From: Thermoplasmata archaeon
GTDB taxonomy: Archaea > Thermoplasmatota > Thermoplasmata > RBG-16-68-12
Direction: 5' to 3'
Assembly (NCBI GenBank): GCA_021788795.1
Contig: JAJYKG010000034.1
Location: forward strand, 1 to 12,974
Length of the DNA stretch: 12,974 bases
The position numbers and the translations under genes are program-made. Of the stretch, positions 1-6,263 are shown piece after piece (position 1 is the stretch's first letter; each line of letters begins with the position of its first letter). The notes beneath the pieces were generated by a model. It worked only from the letters and a program-made list of their open reading frames with translations, searched no databases and had not been told where the DNA came from.

Positions 1-39
1 CTCGCCCGTCGTAGCGGAGGCCAGTTCCCCTTGCGTCAT
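1..39 (-). CDS. possible 5' end of a minus-strand gene, cut by the window edge
   Basis: An ATG at 39..37 opens a minus-strand frame with no stop up to the window edge, giving 13 residues that begin MTQGELASATTGE. Most third positions are G or C, as in the neighbouring genes. A GGTGGA stretch a few bases upstream could act as a weak ribosome-binding site, and an AT-rich patch around 100-113 could hold a promoter. Thirteen codons are too few to assign a family. This may be chance, and the gene direction is inferred only from the open frame and base composition. Confidence 0.25.
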   Translation of the reverse strand, partial: MTQGELASATTGE

Positions 40-188
40 GGGTCCACCATCTCAAGGGAACAACGGCGTCCCGGAGTCCATGTAGTGCGCGCACTCAGAA
101 TATGTGAAATAAGCATCGACAGGGGGAGGGGGACGAAGCCCTCCCTCCGGACAATATGGAAAATGGTTCGGCCCATCCGGGCGGCGTT
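40..188. other. non-coding spacer with a palindrome and a G/C-run hairpin
   Basis: I see no convincing gene here. It holds a perfect 12-base palindrome AGTGCGCGCACT at 84-95. It also holds a potential hairpin with arms GGGAGGG (124-130) and CCCTCCC (139-145) around an 8-base loop, lying 3' of the small minus-strand ORF that ends at 189. An AT-rich patch near 100-113 could be promoter sequence for a minus-strand gene starting at 39. Open frames crossing this stretch are rich in Arg, Ser and Pro and look like shadows. Confidence 0.4.
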
Positions 189-293
189 TCACTTCAGCGC
201 GAATTCCGCCTGGTGGGTCTCGGCGACCTCGAAGCGGTCCAACTTCCACGCCTCGAAGTCCTCGTTCGTCTCAAGGTCCTTCTTTCGTTCCAT
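189..293 (-). CDS. small hypothetical protein, 34 residues
   Basis: I do not recognise this protein. The frame begins with ATG at 293..291 and ends with TGA at 191..189. It encodes 34 residues that are strongly charged and probably helical (start MERKKDLETNEDFEAW, end FALK). Of the 33 codons after the start, about 29 end in G or C, which matches the real genes of this window and is the main argument for coding. The opposite strand reads as a Ser/Arg/Phe-rich frame, typical of a shadow. No Shine-Dalgarno sequence precedes the ATG, but a TATA-like CCTATAGA lies about 28 bases upstream, the spacing expected for a leaderless archaeal transcript. It has no signal peptide, membrane segment or cysteine. 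It could be a cytoplasmic small protein, or the remnant of a longer gene. Confidence 0.5.
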   Translation of the reverse strand: MERKKDLETNEDFEAWKLDRFEVAETHQAEFALK

Positions 294-316
294 GGATCGC
301 ACCACGGTGGGGGTCA

Positions 317-376
317 TCTATAGGGATGCGGTCCGGAGTCTATAGGTGCCGCAGAAACTATATAGTATCTATGGGG
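317..376 (-). promoter_or_regulatory. cluster of TATA-like repeats upstream of the 34-residue ORF
   Basis: Within 60 bases there are two identical copies of TCTATAGG (317-324 and 339-346, 22 bases apart), a perfect palindrome ACTATATAGT (357-366) and a near copy TCTATGGG (368-375). This is strikingly AT-rich in a GC-rich window. Read on the minus strand, the copy at 317-324 lies where a TATA box for a leaderless transcript starting at 293 should be. The other copies could be further promoter elements or operators. The role is inferred from position. Confidence 0.45.
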
Positions 377-380
377 CAGC

Positions 381-416
381 CCGTGCCCCTCTCCGGCCGC
401 GGAGAGGCCTGCACGG
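381..416 (-). terminator. strong hairpin downstream of phoU, possible 3' end of the pst operon
   Basis: Arms CCTCTCCG (388-395) and CGGAGAGG (400-407) enclose a 4-base loop. An outer stem CCGTGC (381-386) with GCACGG (411-416) extends it across a small internal loop. It begins 37 bases after the phoU stop. No T-run follows on the minus strand, so intrinsic termination is uncertain. It may instead be an RNA 3'-end stabiliser or a boundary element before the small gene downstream. Confidence 0.35.
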
Positions 417-437
417 ATGCGACCCCCGCAGATGAAC

Positions 438-449
438 GCCGTCGACGGC
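438..449. repeat. 12-base perfect palindrome after phoU
   Basis: GCCGTCGACGGC reads the same on both strands and lies 4 bases beyond the phoU stop codon. It could contribute to 3'-end structure with the larger hairpin at 381-416. In sequence this GC-rich, chance is also possible. Confidence 0.3.
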
Positions 450-453
450 AATC

Positions 454-1158
454 TCAGGCCAGGTGCCGCTTCTCCCGGTCCGCGGCCCGGATCCGGGGCA
501 GCGTCTCGCCCGTGACCATGTACACGACCCGCAGCCCGATGTTGACGGCGTGGTCCGCGATGCGCTCGAGGTGACGCGCCACGAGGATGTACCGGGCGCC
601 GGCGGCGATCGGCAGGCGGCCCGCCTCCATGTGGCCCACGATCTCCTGGAACACCTCGTCGTGCAGACGGTCGACTTCGTCGTCGACCGCCATGATGTTT
701 CGCACGGATTCCGCGTCACGCTTCACGAAGGCCCCGATGGCCGTGTCCACCATGCGGATCGTGTGCTCCGCCATCTGGGGGATCTTCACGAGGTCTGCGA
801 GGCCGGGGGGCGGGCCGCCGGGGAACTGGAGGGAGACCTCCGCGATGTCCTTCGCGTACCTCCCGATGCGGTCCAGGTCCGTGGTGATCTTGAGGGAGGT
901 CGTGATGGCCCGGAGGTCGCGGGCGACGGGGGCGTGGAGGGCGATCAGGTCCACGCACGTGCCCTCGATCTCTTCCTGGAGGCCGTAGAGCTCCTGGTCG
1001 AGCGTGAAAACCTCCTCCGCGATCGCCGGGTCCCCGCGGGACAGCGCGTCGACGGCCTTCCGGATCGCGAGCTCGCTCAACTCCGCCATGGTGGCCATGT
1101 TCTCGTTCAGTTTGTCGAGACCCTTCACGAGGGCCTTGCGCTCCGCCTTCTCGGGCAT
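454..1158 (-). CDS. phoU: phosphate signalling/transport modulator PhoU
   Basis: This cytoplasmic helical-bundle protein works with the PstSCAB transporter to limit phosphate uptake and report phosphate status. The 234 residues match the usual length of stand-alone PhoU (about 215-240). Two PhoU repeats are visible, each with its metal-binding signature: DLDRIGRYAKDI at residues 94-105 and HLERIADHAVNI at 196-207. The first has Arg-Tyr where many relatives have Asp-His or Asp-Tyr, so that metal site may be altered. The ATG shares one base with the pstB stop (TGATG at 1156-1160), showing translational coupling, and it places MPEK at the N-terminus as expected. It is the last gene of the operon. 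It differs from the AbrB-fused PhoU encoded divergently at 5189, and no PhoR/PhoB pair is present, so it probably acts on the transporter itself. Confidence 0.93.
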   Translation of the reverse strand: MPEKAERKALVKGLDKLNENMATMAELSELAIRKAVDALSRGDPAIAEEVFTLDQELYGLQEEIEGTCVDLIALHAPVARDLRAITTSLKITTDLDRIGRYAKDIAEVSLQFPGGPPPGLADLVKIPQMAEHTIRMVDTAIGAFVKRDAESVRNIMAVDDEVDRLHDEVFQEIVGHMEAGRLPIAAGARYILVARHLERIADHAVNIGLRVVYMVTGETLPRIRAADREKRHLA

Positions 1159-1910
1159 CAGCCAAACCTCCCGGTGATGTACTTCTCCGTGAGCTCCTCG
1201 CGCGGGTGCTCGAAGAGTTCCCGGGTGCGACCGAACTCGATAAGCTTTCCGAGGTACATGAAGGCCGTCCAATCCGCGACACGGGCGGCCTGCTGCATGT
1301 TGTGCGTTACGATGACGACGGTGTAGTCCTTCTTGAGGTCGAAGATGAGGTCCTCGATCTTCGCGGTCGCAATCGGGTCGAGGGCGGAGCAGGGCTCGTC
1401 CATGAGGAGGACCTCCGGCTCGACGGCCAGGGCGCGGGCGATGCAGAGCCGCTGTTGCTGGCCCCCCGAGAGGCTCATGCCGCTCTTCCCCGTGCCGTCC
1501 TGGACCTCGTCCCACAGGACTGCCTGCTTCAGGCTGCGGATGACGCGGCCGTCGAGCTCGTCCGGATCCCGGATCCCCCCGAGCTTGAGCCCCGCAGCCA
1601 CGTTGTCGTAGATGGTCATCGTCGGGAAGGGGTTGGGCTTCTGGAAGACCATGCCCACCTTGCGGCGGACGGCCACGGCCGGCTGCTCGTAGATGTCCTC
1701 GCCGTCGAGGAGGACCTTGCCCTCGACCCGCGTCTTGGGGAGGATCTCGTGCATGCGGTCCAGGCAGCGGATCAGGGTCGATTTGCCGCAGCCGGAGGGA
1801 CCGATGATCGCGGTGACGGCGTGTTCCTCGATGTCCATCGTGACGTCCTCGATGGCCTTCTTGGAGCCGTACCAAGCGGAAAGATGCTGGGTCTGCATCT
1901 TCACGTTCAT
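1158..1910 (-). CDS. pstB: phosphate ABC transporter ATP-binding protein PstB
   Basis: PstB is the ATPase that powers phosphate import through PstC and PstA at the inner face of the membrane. The 250 residues are typical for the family. Visible motifs are Walker A GPSGCGKST (37-45), Q-loop Gln90 in VFQKPNPFP, ABC signature LSGGQQQR (147-154), Walker B LLMDEP (168-173), D-loop SALDP (175-179) and switch His203 in VTHN. The PNPFP and MSLSGGQQQR details are characteristic of PstB among ABC ATPases. The ATG at 1910..1908 overlaps the pstA stop (ATGA). A longer frame upstream would only run into pstA, so this start is preferred. Nothing looks damaged. Confidence 0.97.
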   Translation of the reverse strand: MNVKMQTQHLSAWYGSKKAIEDVTMDIEEHAVTAIIGPSGCGKSTLIRCLDRMHEILPKTRVEGKVLLDGEDIYEQPAVAVRRKVGMVFQKPNPFPTMTIYDNVAAGLKLGGIRDPDELDGRVIRSLKQAVLWDEVQDGTGKSGMSLSGGQQQRLCIARALAVEPEVLLMDEPCSALDPIATAKIEDLIFDLKKDYTVVIVTHNMQQAARVADWTAFMYLGKLIEFGRTRELFEHPREELTEKYITGRFG

Positions 1911-2818
1911 CGGGCCACCTCCGCCAAGCTGAAACGGCCGCGCAACGCAAGCCGCGAGACCACGCTGATGCCGAGCATCATGAGGACGAGGACGAACGCC
2001 GCGCCCCATGCGAGGTGCTGCCAGTTCGGGTACGGGCTCAGGCCGAAGGTGTAGATGACGAGCGGCATGGCCGCGATGGGCTGGTTCAGGCCCTGGAAGA
2101 AGTACGGACTGCCGAAGGCGGTCATGATGAGGGGCGCCGTCTCCCCGCTCACACGGGCCACGCCGAGGAGGGCCCCCGTCACGAGCCCGCTCCTCGCGGA
2201 TCCCAGGACGACCCCGGTGATGACGCGGTGCTTCGGCAGGCCGAGGGCCAGGGCGGCCTCCCGCGTCGCGTTCGGCACCAGCTTGAGGGCTTCCTCGGAC
2301 GTGCGCGCGATGATGGGCACCATGATCGTCGCGAGGGCGAGGACGCCCGTGAGCGTGCTGAAGACGGAGCGCGGATCCGTCCAGCCCGCACGGCCGAGCT
2401 CGAAGATGAGCGTATACGCGAAGATGCCGACCACGATGGAGGGGATCTGCAGCATGACGTCCACGAAGAAGCGCACCCCCCGCCCGAGCCGATTATTCCC
2501 GTACTCGGACAGATAGATTCCGGCCAAGACGCCCACCGGCATGGCCACCAGGGACGCAAGTCCCACGAGGACCAGGGTGCCCTCGATGGCATTGCCGACC
2601 CCGCCGGGCGTGCAGGTTTCGGTCGACGCCGAGCCGCACGGAGGCGGGACCGCCGAGGTGAAGAATCCCGGGTTGAGGGACTGGATCCCCTGGCTTGCCG
2701 CCGTGAACAGGATGCTGCCCAGCGGAACGAGGGCGACCACGACGCAGGCCAGCGCCGCCGTGCTCATGGCGCGGTCCTTCCAGATCCGCCGGGCTGCCCG
2801 ATCAAACCGCAGCTTCAT
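1907..2818 (-). CDS. pstA: phosphate ABC transporter permease PstA
   Basis: PstA is one of the two membrane subunits that form the phosphate channel. The 303-residue protein has about six hydrophobic segments: one near 20-40, a group from about 80 to 170, and two near 212-232 and 268-290. The cytoplasmic EAA-type coupling loop starts at REAALALGLPKHRVI (186-200), which contacts PstB. Family-typical stretches include QIPSIVVGIFAY (124-135) and GVARVSGETAPL (219-230). The ATG at 2818 overlaps the pstC stop (ATGA), giving MKLRFDR at the N-terminus. Unusual is an insertion in the first outside loop with two cysteines, Cys61 and Cys69 (PCGSASTETC), which could form a disulfide outside the cell. 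Apart from these only Cys25, inside the first membrane segment, is present. Confidence 0.95.
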   Translation of the reverse strand: MKLRFDRAARRIWKDRAMSTAALACVVVALVPLGSILFTAASQGIQSLNPGFFTSAVPPPCGSASTETCTPGGVGNAIEGTLVLVGLASLVAMPVGVLAGIYLSEYGNNRLGRGVRFFVDVMLQIPSIVVGIFAYTLIFELGRAGWTDPRSVFSTLTGVLALATIMVPIIARTSEEALKLVPNATREAALALGLPKHRVITGVVLGSARSGLVTGALLGVARVSGETAPLIMTAFGSPYFFQGLNQPIAAMPLVIYTFGLSPYPNWQHLAWGAAFVLVLMMLGISVVSRLALRGRFSLAEVAR

Positions 2819-3801
2819 TCCGTCACCTCCAACACCCGGAGGACGCGCGTGAGGAACAGGCGCGCGACGACCGTGACGAGGACGGCGACGAGCATGAGGA
2901 CGAGGCCCAGCTCGATGAGAGCGCTCGTCTCGAGCGGGCCGGCCTCCGTGAAGTTGTTCGCGATCCAGCTCGCGATCGTCTGGCCTTGGTCGAACAAGGA
3001 GCCGAAGATGGCGTTGCGGTTGCCGATGAGCATCGTGACGGCCATCGTCTCGCTGACCGCTCGGCCGAGCCCGAGGATGACCGCGCCGAGGATCCCCGAC
3101 CGCGCGTAGGTCAGGACGGCCATCCGGGTCGTCTCCCAATGGGTGGCTCCGATCGCAAGGGCCGCCTCGCGCTGGGTCTGGGGCACCGCGAGGAAGGCTT
3201 CCCGGGAAATCGCGGAGATCGTGGGGATGATCATGATCGCCAAGATGACGCCGGCGGTGAAGACGTCCGTCCCGACGGGCGTGCCAGAGAAGATCGGGAG
3301 GAAGCCGAACACGGACTGGACTGCGGGCTCGACCGAGTCGCGCATGACGGGGGCGAGGACGAAGACCCCCCAGAGACCGAAGACGACGGATGGAATGGCG
3401 GCGAGAAGCTCAATCACGTAGGTAAGGGGGACGCGCAGCCAGGGCGGGGCGAGCTCGGAGAGGAAGATCGCGATCCCGAGGCTGACGGGCACGCCGAGGA
3501 GGAGCGCCAGTCCGGCGGTCACGAGCGTCCCGTAGACGAACGGCACGGCCCCGTAGACCTCGGGCGGGTGCGCCGGGGGATTCCAGACGGCCCCCGTGAA
3601 GAACGAGAAACCGAACGTCTGGATGGAGGGGCCCGCGCCGAGGAGGAGGATGAGGGTGACCAGAGCCAGGAGCAGGAGCAAGCCGAAGGCCGCGGCCGCG
3701 GAAAGAGATTGAAAGAGGACGTCGCCGGGAGTGGCTCCCGCGTGGGCCCGGCCATGCGACCGGGCTCGTCGTCGGGCCGTCACGGCCCGCAACGCCCTCA
3801 C
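2815..3801 (-). CDS. pstC: phosphate ABC transporter permease PstC
   Basis: PstC is the second channel-forming subunit of the phosphate importer. The 328 residues begin with an Arg-rich cytoplasmic tail (residues 1-20), then a membrane segment at about 36-56 and further hydrophobic stretches near 86-115, 127-150, 180-196, 235-257 and 294-316. The EAA loop starts at REAALAIGATHWETTRM (211-227), and family-typical GRAVSETMAV (246-255) follows. The start is GTG at 3801..3799. No ATG lies upstream in frame after the pstS stop, and a GAGGGG ribosome-binding site (3813..3808) sits 6 bases ahead, overlapping the pstS stop codon. The gap to pstS is 10 bases, and the 3' end overlaps pstA by 4. Confidence 0.95.
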   Translation of the reverse strand: MRALRAVTARRRARSHGRAHAGATPGDVLFQSLSAAAAFGLLLLLALVTLILLLGAGPSIQTFGFSFFTGAVWNPPAHPPEVYGAVPFVYGTLVTAGLALLLGVPVSLGIAIFLSELAPPWLRVPLTYVIELLAAIPSVVFGLWGVFVLAPVMRDSVEPAVQSVFGFLPIFSGTPVGTDVFTAGVILAIMIIPTISAISREAFLAVPQTQREAALAIGATHWETTRMAVLTYARSGILGAVILGLGRAVSETMAVTMLIGNRNAIFGSLFDQGQTIASWIANNFTEAGPLETSALIELGLVLMLVAVLVTVVARLFLTRVLRVLEVTE

Positions 3802-3811
3802 GGTGGTCCCC

Positions 3812-4981
3812 TCAGCTATGGGGCACCGCCTGCCCGTTGAAGGTTATCGCGCCGAGGGTAGCCTCGTTCAGAGACTGAACGGCCGATGGGAGCTGCACGT
3901 ACACGAGGGCCTCGGAGTACTGCTGGCCGTCGTGGATGACCCACCAAAGGAACTTCACGAGCGCCTGGGCCTTGGCCTGGGTCATCGAGGACCCGATGAC
4001 CTCCAGGTGCTGGTAGACGAGCAGGTACGTGAAACTCGCGATCGGGTAGCTGGTGTCACCCGGAGCATCGATGAGGGACACGTTGAACCAGTCCCCGCTC
4101 CCGCTCGGCAGGGTCGACACGGCCCCTTGGGCGGCCGCCTTGATCGAGTCGAGCGTGGGAGCGACAAAGGAGCCCGCGGGGTTCTGGACCTTCGCTACGG
4201 TCATCGAGTTCTGGATCGTGTAGGCAAGCTCCACGTAACCGGCCGAGTAGGGGGTCTGTTGAATCTTCCCCGCCACTCCGGAGTTCTGCGGTGCTCCGAT
4301 GCCGACCGGCCAGTTCACGGAGGTTCCCGCGCCCACGTCGTTCTTCCAGGTGGCGTTCTCCTTCGACAGGAAGCTTGTCCACACGAACGTCGTGCCGCTC
4401 CCGTCCGAGCGGTGCACCACGCTGATAGGCTGGCTCGGGAGGGTGACCCCGGGGTTCAGGGCCGCGATGCTGGCATCGTTCCACGCCGTGATGTTCCCGA
4501 GGAAGATCCCCGCCAAGACGGTCCCCGAGACGTTCAACCCGGTCGCCATGCCGGGCAGGTTGTAAGCGAAAGTGACCGCACCGATGGTCTCTGGGATGTG
4601 CACGAGGCCTTGGGCCCCCGCCCTCTGCGCCGCGTTCAGCGGCGCATCCGATCCGGCGAAATCCACGGTCTTCTTCGTGATCTGCGAGATTCCGCCTCCG
4701 CTCCCGATGGCTTGGTAGTTCACCTTGACTCCCGTGGAGTTCTCGTAGACGCTCATCCACTTGGAGATCAGCGGGTAGGGGAAGGTCGCCCCGGCCCCTA
4801 CCAGGGTCACGCTCTCCGTCGCCGGCGAGAACCACCCGCTCGTCCACCCGTATGCTAGGAGGAGGACCACCACGACCGAGACTGCGGCGACGGCCGCATA
4901 CTTCCTCCAAGGGCTTCGTGCCGGCCTCAGCCGAGCCAATTCCTCCGCCGTGGGCTGGGCCTCTTTCTCTGAACCGTTCAT
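3812..4981 (-). CDS. pstS: membrane-anchored phosphate-binding protein PstS
   Basis: PstS captures phosphate outside the cell and delivers it to PstCA. The 389 residues start with a charged, Pro-rich cytoplasmic tail (1-27), then one hydrophobic helix (about 28-46), then the type-2 periplasmic-binding-protein fold. Ligand-site motifs are GAGATFPYPL (62-71), GSGGGI (93-98), DFAGSDAPL (107-115) and HRSDGSGTTFVWT (190-202). The protein has no lipobox cysteine, so the helix is probably an uncleaved membrane anchor. At least five N-X-S/T sequons (for example at N81, N150, N163, N209) would face outside, compatible with archaeal N-glycosylation. The ATG at 4981 has a GAGGGG 12 bases upstream. It is first in the operon, with the divergent promoter region behind it. 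Confidence 0.95.
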   Translation of the reverse strand: MNGSEKEAQPTAEELARLRPARSPWRKYAAVAAVSVVVVLLLAYGWTSGWFSPATESVTLVGAGATFPYPLISKWMSVYENSTGVKVNYQAIGSGGGISQITKKTVDFAGSDAPLNAAQRAGAQGLVHIPETIGAVTFAYNLPGMATGLNVSGTVLAGIFLGNITAWNDASIAALNPGVTLPSQPISVVHRSDGSGTTFVWTSFLSKENATWKNDVGAGTSVNWPVGIGAPQNSGVAGKIQQTPYSAGYVELAYTIQNSMTVAKVQNPAGSFVAPTLDSIKAAAQGAVSTLPSGSGDWFNVSLIDAPGDTSYPIASFTYLLVYQHLEVIGSSMTQAKAQALVKFLWWVIHDGQQYSEALVYVQLPSAVQSLNEATLGAITFNGQAVPHS

Positions 4982-5069
4982 CTGCTGTTCACACCCCTCG
5001 TTCTCTTTGGGGACCGCGCAGAAAGGACCAACACCGTTCGCGATCTCGAGGGGCGACCGGAACAGGAAC

Positions 5070-5075
5070 CTATAT
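5070..5075 (-). promoter_or_regulatory. candidate TATA element for the pst operon
   Basis: On the minus strand an AAGCGATATAGG sequence lies about 90 bases upstream of the pstS ATG. With usual archaeal spacing, transcription would start near 5045 and leave a leader of roughly 65 bases. The CTATATAG at 5122-5129 is an alternative TATA for the same direction, giving a longer leader. The choice between them cannot be made from sequence alone. Confidence 0.35.
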
Positions 5076-5102
5076 CGCTTGGGCCCGGGGACTCGGCTGT
5101 CA

Positions 5103-5120
5103 CCGTGTGTACCCCGTGTG
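5103..5120. repeat. tandem CCGTGTG repeat in the divergent promoter region
   Basis: CCGTGTG occurs at 5103-5109 and again at 5114-5120, spaced 11 bases start to start, about one helical turn. The pair lies between the candidate TATA elements of the two divergent transcripts. A dimeric regulator could bind one face of the DNA here. The function is inferred. Confidence 0.35.
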
Positions 5121-5140
5121 GCTATATAGACTATTGAGCT

Positions 5141-5154
5141 AAGCCTTTATACTC
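5141..5154 (+). promoter_or_regulatory. candidate TATA box for the AbrB-PhoU gene
   Basis: CTTTATAC at 5145-5152 resembles the archaeal TATA consensus and lies 38 bases before the ATG at 5189. A start site about 25 bases downstream, near 5174, would leave a short leader containing the GAGG at 5175-5178, which is 10 bases ahead of the ATG. The surrounding AT-rich stretch 5121-5160 also holds CTATATAG (5122-5129), shared with the cluster at 357-366. Confidence 0.5.
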
Positions 5155-5188
5155 TATAACACCTGAGGAACACCGAGGACAGACGGAC

Positions 5189-6205
5189 ATGGAAGGAAGG
5201 AAGTTGCAGCTCACCGGCGGGTCGACGTACGTCGTGTCCCTGCCGAAGCGATGGGTGGTCGACGCCGGGCTCAAGGCCGGCGACACGGTCTTCCTGGAGA
5301 CCACCCCGGACGGGGCCGTGAACGTGAGGCCCCAGCCTGCCGGGAAGGCGGCGGCCCGCCGCAAGGTCTTCGACGAGAAGGGCGGGGAGGTGCGCGAGCA
5401 CTTGCTCCGGAAGCTCATCGGCGCGTACATCTCGGGATTCGGCATGATTGAGATCCGGTTCCGTCCCGAGAACGGTCCGTTCGTGCGCCGCGTCGCCCGG
5501 GACTTCTGCCATCTGGTCATCGGGCCGGAGATCATCGAGGAGACGCGCACGACGCTCGTCGTCCAGGACCTGTCGGACCCCTCCGAGCTGAGCTCGGAGA
5601 AGTGCCTCCGGCGGATGCACCTCAGCGTCCGGGCGATGCTCGAGGACGCCATCCTGGCCCTCAAGAACCGGGACCAGGTCCTCGCCCGGGACGTCGCCCA
5701 GCGGGACCAGGACGTGGACCGCCTGTACTGGATGGTCGCCAAGCAGTACCACCTCGCTCATACGGCGCCGCCCGGCACGGCCGAGCGGCCCGCGGAGAGC
5801 GGAATCCATGCCCACCGGCTCGTGGCGAAGCTCCTCGAGCGCGTCGGCGACCATGCGGAGCGGATCGCGAGCACGTACGAGGTCCTTGTGGGAGCGAAGG
5901 ACCTCGATCCGAGGCTCGTGAAGGAGATCGAGGTGGCCAACGTGTCCGCGACGGCCATCCTGGACAAGGCGTTCAGCGCCCTCATGTCGGGGGACATCGA
6001 TGTCGCGAACGAGGCGATCGACGCCCGCCTGCAACACCAGAAGCTCATCGACGGGCTGTCCCACCACGTCGCCTCGAAGAAGGGGGAGGAGCTCCTCGCC
6101 CTGGGCGCGATCGTGGACAGCCTGAGCCGGACCGCCAGCTATGCGACGGACATCGCGGAGCAGGCGATCAACCTGGCCGTGCTGGAGGATCCGGGATCTC
6201 CGTAG
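5189..6205 (+). CDS. AbrB-PhoU fusion, probable phosphate uptake regulator
   Basis: This 338-residue protein joins a SpoVT/AbrB-like DNA-binding domain (about residues 3-48; LTGGSTYVVSLPKRWV, then a GDTV strand) to a PhoU-type helical region (about 140-330). PhoU signatures are KLLERVGDHAERIA (214-227) and the more divergent SRTASYATDIAEQAIN (313-328). The stretch between them and the AbrB domain (about 60-135) is a further folded segment I cannot name. Such fusions are known mainly from archaea and are annotated as phosphate uptake regulators. The divergent position opposite pstSCAB-phoU supports control of that operon, perhaps by binding the shared intergenic region, but this is inference. 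The ATG at 5189 has GAGG 10 bases upstream and gives a complete AbrB domain. The stop TAG forms part of an inverted repeat reaching the next gene. Confidence 0.88.
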   Translation: MEGRKLQLTGGSTYVVSLPKRWVVDAGLKAGDTVFLETTPDGAVNVRPQPAGKAAARRKVFDEKGGEVREHLLRKLIGAYISGFGMIEIRFRPENGPFVRRVARDFCHLVIGPEIIEETRTTLVVQDLSDPSELSSEKCLRRMHLSVRAMLEDAILALKNRDQVLARDVAQRDQDVDRLYWMVAKQYHLAHTAPPGTAERPAESGIHAHRLVAKLLERVGDHAERIASTYEVLVGAKDLDPRLVKEIEVANVSATAILDKAFSALMSGDIDVANEAIDARLQHQKLIDGLSHHVASKKGEELLALGAIVDSLSRTASYATDIAEQAINLAVLEDPGSP

Positions 6206-6263
6206 GCCTCTGGAGACTACGGGGGAAACCCGTATCCTCTCCAGCTTCAATGCTAGAGGCCTA
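6203..6263 (+). promoter_or_regulatory. nested inverted repeat filling the gap between two genes
   Basis: Outer arms TAGGCCTCT (6203-6211) and AGAGGCCTA (6255-6263) are perfectly complementary. Inside are CTGGAGA (6210-6216) with TCTCCAG (6238-6244), and TACGGG (6218-6223) with CCCGTA (6229-6234) around a GGAAA loop. The left outer arm contains the TAG stop of the AbrB-PhoU gene. The right outer arm contains the GAGG ribosome-binding site and the first base of the next ATG. As RNA it could hide that site, weaken readthrough, or mark an mRNA 3' end. The pairing is seen in the sequence; the role is inference. Confidence 0.55.

Noticed and set aside
31..345. A 104-codon plus-strand frame at the left edge
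   Set aside because: It is Ser/Arg/Phe-rich where it lies opposite the 34-residue minus-strand frame, has poor third-position G/C, and contains no recognisable motif.
454..1950. A 498-codon minus-strand frame covering phoU and running into pstB
   Set aside because: Only the last 234 codons are PhoU; the upstream part is the Arg/Pro/Gly-rich shadow of pstB. The TGATG junction at 1156-1160 fixes the phoU start.
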